From: Burkholderia thailandensis E264
GTDB lineage: Bacteria; Pseudomonadota; Gammaproteobacteria; Burkholderiales; Burkholderiaceae
Direction: 5' to 3'
NCBI RefSeq assembly: GCF_000012365.1
Contig: NC_007650.1
Coordinates: 1,984,001-2,048,000, forward strand
Length of the DNA: 64,000 bases
In this document: positions 1 to 8,900 of the stretch, one piece after another
Layout of the letters: every line of letters starts with the position of its first letter
Numbering within the stretch: position 1 is the first letter of the stretch
Notes under the pieces: model-generated
Seen by the model: the letters and a program-made list of their open reading frames with translations, nothing else
The model's database searches: none
What the model was told of the DNA's origin: nothing
Made by a program: the position numbers and the translations under genes

Positions 1-3000
1 CGCGCGGCGCAGCCGCATCCAGTCGATCGCCGCGCCCCGCACCCACGCGGAGGCGATCGCGCGCGCCGCGTCGGCCGCCGGCCAGCGCGCGAGCGTCGCC
101 TCGTCGACGGCGGGCGCGTGCTGCGCGTCCGCCGCGCGCACGTCGCCGCGCAGCACGCCGGACGCCTGCGCGCCGGACGCTTCGTCTCCGCGCGCGATCG
201 CGTGCAGCAGATCGATCGCGTCGCGCACGCGGCTGACGACGAACGCCGCGCGCCGGTTCATCGGCTCGCGCCCGACTTGAAGCGTGAACGCGACGTCGGC
301 GAGGTCCGCGTCGCCGAGACGCGCGTCGCTCAGATGCGCGGCGAGCCGGGCCGCCATCTCGCGCAGGCGCGCGTCGTCCTTCGCCGACAGCACGCACAGC
401 GCGGGCGCGTCGTCCGTGCCGCTGTCCGCGCCCGCGCGCGGCTCGGGCGCGTTGCGGTACGCGTCGACGATCAGGTGCGCGTTCGCGCCGCCCGCGCCGA
501 AGCTGCTCACGCCCGCGCGGCGCACGCCGCCGTCGCCGGCCGCCCACGGCTCGTTGTCGCGCACGACGCGAAACGGCGAGCGTTCGAGCGCGAGGTTCGG
601 GTTCGGCGCGCCGCCGTGCGACAGGTTGCGCACGAGCGTCGCGTGCTTCATCTGCAGCAGCACCTTCGTCAACTGCGCGATGCCGGCCGCCGCCTCGCTG
701 TGGCCGATCATCGTCTTCACCGACGCGATCGCGCAGAACCCGACGTCGTCGGTGCCCGCGCGGAACACGTCCTCCAGCCCCGCGATCTCGACGGGATCGC
801 CAAGCGCGGTGCCCGTGCCGTGCGCCTCGACGTAGCCGACGCTGCGCGGCGCGACGCCCGCCTGCGCGACCGCCCGCCGGATCGCGAGCGCCTGCGCGTC
901 GGGGCTCGGCACCGCGAAGCCGTTGGTCCGGCCGCCGTGGCTCACGCCGCTGCCGCGGATCACGCCGTGGATCGCATCGCCGTCGCGCTCGGCGTCGGCG
1001 AGCGGCTTGAGCAGCACCGCGCCCACCGCCTCGCCCGGCACGTAGCCCGTGCCGCCTTCGTCGAAGGCGCGGCACCGGCCGTCGGCGGCGAGAAAGCGCC
1101 CGAGCGACAGCGACACGTACTTGCTCGGGTGCAGCGAAAGATTGACGCCGCCCGCGAGCGCGACGCTCGATTCGCCGCGCCGCAGGCTTTCGCATGCGAG
1201 ATGGATCGCATAGAGCGACGACGAGCACGCGGTGTCGACGGTCAGGCTCGGCCCCGTGAAGTTCATCACGTACGACACGCGGTTCGAGATCGAGAAGATC
1301 TGGCTCGGCGCCGCGAACTGCCGCGCGCCGCGCCGCTGCGCCGCGTCGCTCACGATGAGCTGATACTGGTTGAAGCTCGCGCCGACGAACACGCCGACGC
1401 CCGGGCCGTCGCGCAGCGCGGCGAGCGACGCGCGCGTGTAGCCGGCGTCCTCGACGCACGCCCACGCGGTTTCGAGAAAGAGCCGCTCGTGCGGATCGGT
1501 GAGCCGCGCTTCGTTCGGCGTGATGCCGAAGAAAAGCGGGTCGAACTGGTCGACATCGGACAGGAACGCGCCCCACTTGCTCGCGCTCTTGCCCTCGGCC
1601 GCCGCGCGCGCGGGGTCGGCCTCGTAGAAGCCGTCGAGCGGCCAGCGCTGCGGCGGGATCTCGTCGACGCAGTCGCGGCCCGCGACGAGGTTGCGCCAGA
1701 ACGCGTCAAGCGTCGGCGCATGCGGATAGCGGCCCGCGAGGCCGATGATCGCGATGTCGAGCGGCGCGGCGGCGGCCGTCTCGCGCGGCGCCGGCCGCGC
1801 GGCGCGCGATGCGAGGGCCGCGGGCGGCGATCCGGCTTGCGCCGGCGCGGGCGCGGGCGTCGATGCGGCGGACGACGCGCGCTGCGCCCCATCCGCCCGC
1901 CACGCAGCCGGATGACGATGCGCGAGATGCGCGGCGAGCGCGGTCAAGTCGCGGAACCGGAACAGCAGCGTCGTGTCGCGCTCGCCCGTCATCGCCTCGA
2001 TGCGGCGCGTGAACTCGCCGATCATCAGCGAATCGAGACCGAGCGCATCGAACGTCGTATCGTCGCGCCATTCGTCCGGCCCCAGCCCGGTGACCGATTG
2101 CAGGATGTCCGCGACCGCGGCTGCGGCTGCGGCCGCCGCACCGGCGTCGACGTGCGCGCCGGCTTGCGCATCGGCCCTTGCATTAGCCCTTGCATCGGCT
2201 TTTACATCGGCTTTCGCGTCGGCGTCCGGCGCAGTCGCGCCGTCGGCCGTCGCGCGCACGGCGGACTGGGCATCCGCTGCGCGAACCCAATAGCGCCGCC
2301 GCTCGAACGGATAGGTCGGCAGGCTCACGCGGCGCGGCGCGCCGCTCGAATACGCCGCCGCCCAGTCGATCGCCCGGCCCTCGACCCACGCGGCGGCGAG
2401 CCGGTGCGGGTCCGCGTGTTGCGGCGAAAGCGGCTCGGCCGGCTGTTCGTCGGCGCGGGCTCGCCCGCGATGGCCGTCCGGTCGCGGCGCGTCGCCCGTC
2501 GCGGCGAACGTGTCGAGCAGCCGCGCCAGATGCGCGACGTCGCGCGCGACGAACGCGGCGCGCTCGGGCAGCGCCTTGCGGCCCACTTGCAGCGTATGCG
2601 CGATCGCGCGCAGCGACAGCGCGGCCGCGCCGTCGTTGCGCGCCGCGCCCAGGTCCGTCGCGCCGGCGAGCGCCGCATCGACGGCGCGCGCGTGCTCACG
2701 CCGCAACTGCCGCGCGAGCCCGGCGACCGAATCGAGCGCCGCGCGCTCGGGCAGCGCGTCGTCGATGTCGAGCCATGCCTCGAGCGCGCGCGCGAGGCGC
2801 CGCCGCTGCGCGGCGTCGACGCCGAACTCGCGCCAGTCCGCGTCGGGATCGATCATGTCGGCTGTGACGCCGAGCTGCTCGGCGAGCAGCTCGGCGATGC
2901 GCGCGACGAGCGGCTCGGCCGCCGGCGCCGCGCGCATCGCGTCGCGCAGCGCGCGCGCATACTGCCGCAGCGCCGGCTCGCTCATCGCGGAGAGCACGAC

Positions 3001-5889
3001 GACGGACGGCCCCGCGTCGTCGTGCGTCGCGACGCGCGCGTCCGCGTACGCGTCGACGATCACGTGCGCGTTCGTGCCCGACGCGCCGAACGAGCTCACC
3101 GCCGCGCGCAGCGGCGCGCGGCCGCCGCCGGCAAGCGCGCGCGGCTCCCACCGCATCGCCCGCGCCGGCACGAAGAACGGCGACGCCGCGAGATCGATGT
3201 GGGGATTGGGCGGCTGCGCGTGCAGCGAGGGCGCGATCGTCCGATGGCGCATCTGCAGCAGCACCTTCGTGAGTCCGGCGACGCCCGCCGCCGCCTCCGC
3301 GTGCCCCACCGCCGATTTGATCGAGCCGAGCGCGCAATACTGCGTGTCGCGCGTGTGCGCGCGATACGCGCGCGTCAACCCGTCGATCTCGATCGGATCG
3401 CCGAGCGCGGTGCCCGTGCCGTGCGCCTCGACATAGCCGATCGTGCGCGCGTCGACGTTCGCGCGACGCAGGCACTCGCCGATCAGCGCGGCCTGCGCGG
3501 CGGGGCTCGGCGCCATGATGCCGGCGACCGCGCCGACGTGGTTCGTCGCGCTCGCGCGAATCACGCCGTGGATCGCGTCGCCGTCCGCGAGCGCGGCCGA
3601 AAGCGGCTTGAGCACGAGCGCGCCGCAGCCCTCGGCCGACACGTAGCCGTCGCCGCCCGCGCCGAAACTGCGGCAGCGGCCGTCCGACGCGTGCATGTCC
3701 ATCAGCGCGCACGACACATACTTCGCCGGATGCAGCGACAGGTTCACGCCGCCCGCGATCGCAACCGCGCATTCACCGGCCGCGAGGCTCTGCGCCGCGA
3801 GGTGCACGGCGACGAGCGACGACGAGCACGCGGTGTCGATCGCGACGCTCGGCCCGTGGAAATCGCAGACGTACGACACGCGGTTCGCGACGGGCGCGCG
3901 GTTGACGGCGAGCGGCGTCGGCGCGCCCGCGAGCGCGTCGCGCTGGATCAGCGCGTATTCGCTCTGCATCACGCCGACGAACACGCCGACGGGCGCGCCC
4001 GCGTCGCCGCCGCCCGGCGCGCGGCGCGCGAGCGTGTCGGGCGTGTGGCCCGCGTCCTCGATCGCCGCCCACGCCGTTTCCAGGAACACGCGTTCCTGCG
4101 GGTCCATCACTTCCGCCTCGCGCGGCGTGATCCGGAAAAAGCGCGCGTCAAAGCAATCGGGCGCGTCGATGAAGCCGCCCCATCGCGACACGGGCTTGCC
4201 CGACGGCGAACGCACGTGCGCGACGTCGTCGGCGCGCCAGCGCTCGGCGGGCACCTCGGTCACGCAGTCGCGCCCGTCGCGCAGGTTCGCCCACAATTCG
4301 TCCAGATCGCGCGCGCCGGGGTAGCGCCCGGCCATGCCGACGACGGCGATGTCGAGCGAGCCGCAGCGCACGGACGCAGGCGGGCGGGCGACGGGATTCG
4401 AGCCGTTCGAGCTGTTCGCGTTGCCGGCGTCGTTCGCGTCGGTCCCCGCGCGCGCACCGTCGCGCGCACCGTTCGCATCGCCCGCGCCGGCTCGCGGCGC
4501 TGCATGCCGGGCCGCGTCTTCGGTCTCGCGATGCGGCGGCGTCGCGCGCGCCGCGAACGCGGCGCCGTGCTCGGCGTCGAGCCATGCGCCGAGCTCGCGC
4601 GCGTTCGCGTGCTCGAACAGCAGCGTCGGCGCCAACGACGCGCCGATCGCCGCGCCGATCGTCTCCGCCAGTTCGAGCAGCATGCCCGAGTCGAGGCCCA
4701 GATCGTAAAAGCCCGCGTCCGCATCGATCGCGGCCGGCGCGACGCCGAGCCGCGCGGCGATCGCGTCGCGCACGAATCGCTCGGCCCGCGCGCCGGGCGG
4801 CGGTGATGCGTCGTCCGGCAGCGCGCGTTCCGTTCGCGCGCCGTCGGTTCGTCCGTCAACGGTTCGCGCCGCGGCGGGCGCCGCACAGGAACACGCGCCG
4901 GAACACGCGCTGCCGGACGCCGCATCCGTGCGCGCCCGCGCCGGCGCGCCGTCGCGCGCGTCGCGCACCGCCTTGCAGGTCACGTCGGTCAGCTCGGCGA
5001 TCTGCTCGCCGGTCGCGGGATCGAAGAATTCGAACGTCACCGTAACGAGCTCGCGGCGCCGGCGCACCGACGCCCGGCGCACGCGCGCGAGCACGTGCGC
5101 GCGAATCGGCCGCGTCGCCCGGAATGCGCCGATATGCAGCGGCAGGTAGAGGCGCGGCGCATCGGCGTCGTCGAACAGATGCGCGAAGAACGCAGCCGAG
5201 CCGATGCCGCTGCCGTCGATCAACGCGGGATCGAACAGATACGGACCGGCGTCGCCGTCCGCATTGCCGTCCGTATTGCGCTCCGTATCGCCTTCCGCCT
5301 GTCGCGAGGCCGTCGCCGGCCGCACGTCGACGAGCACCTGCTCGGCCGTCAGCCGCGCGGTGCCCCGCGCCTGCATCGCCGCGCCGTGCACGAGCCCGAG
5401 CGAGCGGCAGCGTGCGTACAGCGACGCGAGATCGACGACGGTCGCTTCGCCGTTGCCGTGAACGATGTCGCCGGCTGTGCCGACGTTGCCGTCATGCGTC
5501 GCGCCGAGTACGGCCGGCGCGTCCATGTCGCCGTCACGCATCGCGCCGAAGGCGGCCGGCGCGGCCTCGCGCAGCCGGACGGTGACGAGCCGGCGCGGCG
5601 CCGCGCCCTCGCCGCCGTCGAGCGGCGCGCCTTCGATCGTCAGATGCCAGCCGTCGGCGCGTTCGTCGCGCCACCGCAGCGTCAGCACGACCGCCTCGCC
5701 ATCGGCGACGGCAAGCGGCGCATGCAGCGTGAGGTCGTGCAGCGCGTGACGCTCGAACGCGATGCCGCGCGCCTCGCCGAGCTGATAGACGAGGTCGAGA
5801 TAGGCGAGCCCCGGCAGCCAGGGTTCGCCGTCGATCCGGTGGGCGTCGAGCAGCGGATGTTGCGAAGTCAGTACGACTTGGTCTTCCAT
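1..5889 (-). CDS. trans-AT PKS (DH-ACP-KS-[degenerate ACP]-ACP-KS...), partial
   Basis: The reverse frame is open from an ATG at 5889 to the window edge (1963 codons visible, C-terminus missing). A GGAG lies 8 nt before the ATG, 25 nt after the stop of the upstream PKS. Domains in order: a dehydratase from residue 1 (HPLL start; HxxxGxxxxP present as H-RID-G-EPWL-P), ACP with Ser401, KS with Cys688 and both histidine motifs (EAHGTGT, VGHAE), a degenerate ACP whose phosphopantetheine serine is Ala1026, ACP with Ser1287, and a second KS with Cys1555. There is no AT domain, so malonyl units must come in trans. The N-terminal DH completes the module begun by the KS0 at the end of the previous protein. 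The second DH motif reads DGSGIG, without the usual Gln/His, as I recall for DHs paired with KS0. Release domains, if any, are outside the window. Confidence 0.93.
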   Translation of the reverse strand, partial: MEDQVVLTSQHPLLDAHRIDGEPWLPGLAYLDLVYQLGEARGIAFERHALHDLTLHAPLAVADGEAVVLTLRWRDERADGWHLTIEGAPLDGGEGAAPRRLVTVRLREAAPAAFGAMRDGDMDAPAVLGATHDGNVGTAGDIVHGNGEATVVDLASLYARCRSLGLVHGAAMQARGTARLTAEQVLVDVRPATASRQAEGDTERNTDGNADGDAGPYLFDPALIDGSGIGSAAFFAHLFDDADAPRLYLPLHIGAFRATRPIRAHVLARVRRASVRRRRELVTVTFEFFDPATGEQIAELTDVTCKAVRDARDGAPARARTDAASGSACSGACSCAAPAAARTVDGRTDGARTERALPDDASPPPGARAERFVRDAIAARLGVAPAAIDADAGFYDLGLDSGMLLELAETIGAAIGASLAPTLLFEHANARELGAWLDAEHGAAFAARATPPHRETEDAARHAAPRAGAGDANGARDGARAGTDANDAGNANSSNGSNPVARPPASVRCGSLDIAVVGMAGRYPGARDLDELWANLRDGRDCVTEVPAERWRADDVAHVRSPSGKPVSRWGGFIDAPDCFDARFFRITPREAEVMDPQERVFLETAWAAIEDAGHTPDTLARRAPGGGDAGAPVGVFVGVMQSEYALIQRDALAGAPTPLAVNRAPVANRVSYVCDFHGPSVAIDTACSSSLVAVHLAAQSLAAGECAVAIAGGVNLSLHPAKYVSCALMDMHASDGRCRSFGAGGDGYVSAEGCGALVLKPLSAALADGDAIHGVIRASATNHVGAVAGIMAPSPAAQAALIGECLRRANVDARTIGYVEAHGTGTALGDPIEIDGLTRAYRAHTRDTQYCALGSIKSAVGHAEAAAGVAGLTKVLLQMRHRTIAPSLHAQPPNPHIDLAASPFFVPARAMRWEPRALAGGGRAPLRAAVSSFGASGTNAHVIVDAYADARVATHDDAGPSVVVLSAMSEPALRQYARALRDAMRAAPAAEPLVARIAELLAEQLGVTADMIDPDADWREFGVDAAQRRRLARALEAWLDIDDALPERAALDSVAGLARQLRREHARAVDAALAGATDLGAARNDGAAALSLRAIAHTLQVGRKALPERAAFVARDVAHLARLLDTFAATGDAPRPDGHRGRARADEQPAEPLSPQHADPHRLAAAWVEGRAIDWAAAYSSGAPRRVSLPTYPFERRRYWVRAADAQSAVRATADGATAPDADAKADVKADARANARADAQAGAHVDAGAAAAAAAAVADILQSVTGLGPDEWRDDTTFDALGLDSLMIGEFTRRIEAMTGERDTTLLFRFRDLTALAAHLAHRHPAAWRADGAQRASSAASTPAPAPAQAGSPPAALASRAARPAPRETAAAAPLDIAIIGLAGRYPHAPTLDAFWRNLVAGRDCVDEIPPQRWPLDGFYEADPARAAAEGKSASKWGAFLSDVDQFDPLFFGITPNEARLTDPHERLFLETAWACVEDAGYTRASLAALRDGPGVGVFVGASFNQYQLIVSDAAQRRGARQFAAPSQIFSISNRVSYVMNFTGPSLTVDTACSSSLYAIHLACESLRRGESSVALAGGVNLSLHPSKYVSLSLGRFLAADGRCRAFDEGGTGYVPGEAVGAVLLKPLADAERDGDAIHGVIRGSGVSHGGRTNGFAVPSPDAQALAIRRAVAQAGVAPRSVGYVEAHGTGTALGDPVEIAGLEDVFRAGTDDVGFCAIASVKTMIGHSEAAAGIAQLTKVLLQMKHATLVRNLSHGGAPNPNLALERSPFRVVRDNEPWAAGDGGVRRAGVSSFGAGGANAHLIVDAYRNAPEPRAGADSGTDDAPALCVLSAKDDARLREMAARLAAHLSDARLGDADLADVAFTLQVGREPMNRRAAFVVSRVRDAIDLLHAIARGDEASGAQASGVLRGDVRAADAQHAPAVDEATLARWPAADAARAIASAWVRGAAIDWMRLRRA

Positions 5890-5914
5890 AAGTTCTCCGG
5901 GCGCGATGCGCGAA

Positions 5915-8900
5915 TCAGCGCGCGACGTAACGCGGCCATGCCGCCGCCGTCCGCGCGCTCGCATGTGACGTGCGGGCGTCGAGCCTCCGGCGCGCGAACA
6001 CGGGCGCGGCGAGCGGCGTGCGCGACGGCCGCGTCGGGCCCTCCCACGCCTGCAGCACCGCGTGCACGTTCGTGCCGCCGTCGGCGAAGCAATTGAGTGC
6101 GACCGCGGGGGCCGCGACGTCGAACGGGATCGTTTCCCTGACGAAGCGCAGCCGCGAGCGCTCGATCGGGCTGTGCTGCATCGGCTGCTGCCCCGACAGG
6201 AACGGCGGCACGCTGCGGTGATGCAGCATCAGCACGCTCTTGATGAACGCCGCGATGCCCTGCGCGCACAGCGTGTGGCCGATGCTCGGCTTCACGGAGC
6301 CGAGCGCGCACCAGGCGGCGTCCCGCGACTGGCCGCCGTACACGGCGCGGATGCTCTTGAGCTCGAGCAGATCGGTCACGCGCGAGCCCGAGCCGTTCGC
6401 CTCGACGTGCCGCACGTCGTCGGCGCGCAGCCCGCTTTGCGCGAGCGCGCGGCGCATCACCGCCTGCTGGGCGGCGAAATTCGGGCTCGACGGGCCGGCC
6501 GTGCGGCCGTCGTTGTTGACCGCGAGCCCCTTGAGCACCGCGTAGATCGTGTCGCCGTGCGCGCGCGCGGCGGCAAGCGGCTTGAGCATCACGAGGCCCG
6601 CGCCCTCGCTCAGCACCGTGCCGTTCGCGCGCTCGTCGAACAGATGGAACGCGCCGTCCGGCGCGAGCAGGCCGCGCTGCTCGAAAAGGCGATGGCCGGC
6701 GTCCGACGACAGCAGGCTCACGCCGCCCACGACGGCCGCGTCGATCTCGCCCGCCGCGAGCGCGAGCACGGCCGAGTGCATCGCGACGAGCGCCGACGAG
6801 CACGCGGTGTCGACGAGCGCGCACGCGCCGTTCAGGTCGAAGTGCCGCGACAGGTTCGCGGCCAGATAGTTTTGTCCGACCGCGACGATCGGGTGATGCG
6901 CGTGCGCAAGCAGCGCGGCGTCGGGCGCGTGCTGGCTGCGGCCGCCGAGAAACACGCCGACGGCCCCGCCCCTGAGCTCTTCCGGACGGTAGCCCGCGTG
7001 ATGAAACAGCTCGACGCCGAGCTCGAGCAGCAAGAGCGCCTGCGGGTCCATCGCGCGCGCGTCGCCGGGCGCGATGCCGAAATGGTCGGGGTCGAACCGG
7101 CCGACGGCGTCGAGAAAGCCGCCGCAAAAGCGATCGGCTTGCGCGAAGCGCTCGCGCGGCGCGGGGCCGATGCCGCGCGCGCCGTCGCGCAGCAGCGCCC
7201 AGTACGCGTCGACCGACGGCGCGCCGGGAAAGCGGCAGGCCAGCCCGACGACCGCGATGTCGCACGGGCGCGCCTGCGAATCCCGCATCGGGGATGGCGG
7301 GGCGGCGGGTGTCGCCGCTGTTGCCGCTGTCGCCGCTGTTGCCGATGTTGCCGCTGTTGCCGATGTTGCCGGGACTGTCGGCGCTGCCGGACTCGCAGGC
7401 GGCGCGGGCGTCTCGATTGCCGCCGATGTCGCGGCCGTCCCGCGCATCGCGCAAGTCGTCTCCACCCGCGCCGCGTCGGCGTGCGTCGCGGCGGCCGGCG
7501 AAAGCGCCCGCGGGTCCGGCGCGGCGATCCCAGCCGGCCGCGCGTCGGCCGGCGCGCGCGCGCCTTCGGCCGCGAGCGCTTGCCGCATCAGCTCCGCGCG
7601 ATGCGCGACGAGCCAATCGGCCAGTTGCGCGACGTCGCCGTACTCGAACAGCAACGACGGATCGAGCGGCGCATCGGCTAGCCGGTTCAGCGGACGCAGC
7701 AGTTGCGTCAGCATGATCGAATCGACGCCGTACTCGCGAAACGGCTTCGCCGGATCGAGCGTCCCGCTCGGCAGCGCCAGCTCCCGCGCGAACGTCGACG
7801 CGAGCCATGCGCGCACGGCGGCGACGAAAGCGCCCTCGCCTTCGCCCTCGCCATTGCCCTCGCCATTGCCCTCGCCTTCGCCGTCGCCGTCGCGGGCGGC
7901 CTCGCCAATGCGGTGGCCATCGCCACCGCCGTCGACGGACGCCGCCCCGCTCGCGATGCCGCTTGCGCCGCCGGACAGGCGGTCGCGGCCGGCTTCCCCC
8001 TCCGCCGCGACCACCGAGGCCCGCGCCGCGGCCGGGCCTGCGTCGGACTCGGCGTCAAATGCCGCTCGGTGCGCCGTCCGCGCTCCCAGCCAGTCCAGCC
8101 ACGGGCGTTCGCCGTCGCGCACGAAGGCGGGCAACACCACCGGCGCGGGCATCCGCTCGAGCGCCCAGTCGAACAGCGCAAGCCCTTGCGCGTCGTCGAG
8201 CGCCGACAGCCCGCTTTGCGCATACGCGCGGCTGCGCACCTCGCCCATTCCCGCGCCCCGCCAGTTCGGCCATTGCACGCTGACGACGGGCAGCGCGCGC
8301 GCATAGGCGCGCGCGAAGTAGTCAAGCCACGCGTTCGCCGTCGCGTAGTCGGCCTGGCCCGCGCCGAGCGCGGGGATCGCCGCCGCAACCGACGAAAACA
8401 GCACGATCCGCTTGACGGGCGCGCCCGCGAGCGCGTCGACGACGGTCGCGAGCCCGGCCGTTTTCGGCTGCAGCACCGCGCGCATCGATTCGCGCGACTT
8501 CGCGAAAAACGCCGGCTCGGACCAGTCGACCGCGCCCGCGCAATGAACGAGCGCCGTCACCGCGCCGAGCGTCGGACGCACGCGCGCGAGCTCGGCCGCG
8601 ACGGCGCGCGCGTCATCGAGCGCGACGGCCGAATATTCGATCCGCGCGCCCATCGCCTCGAGCGCGCGCAGCCCGGCCGCCCGCCGCGCGAAATCCGCGT
8701 CGCGCGCGCCGAGCGCGTCCCATTCCGAACGCGGCGGCAGCGCGGTCCTGCCCGTCAGCAGCAGCCGGCGCACCCCGTGGCGCGACACGAGGTGCCGCGC
8801 GCACGTCAGGCCGAGTCCGCGCGTGCCGCCCGTGATCCATACGCAATCGTCGGGGCCGAGCACGCTCGCGCGCGGCGCGCGCCCGGGCGCGTCGACGTCG

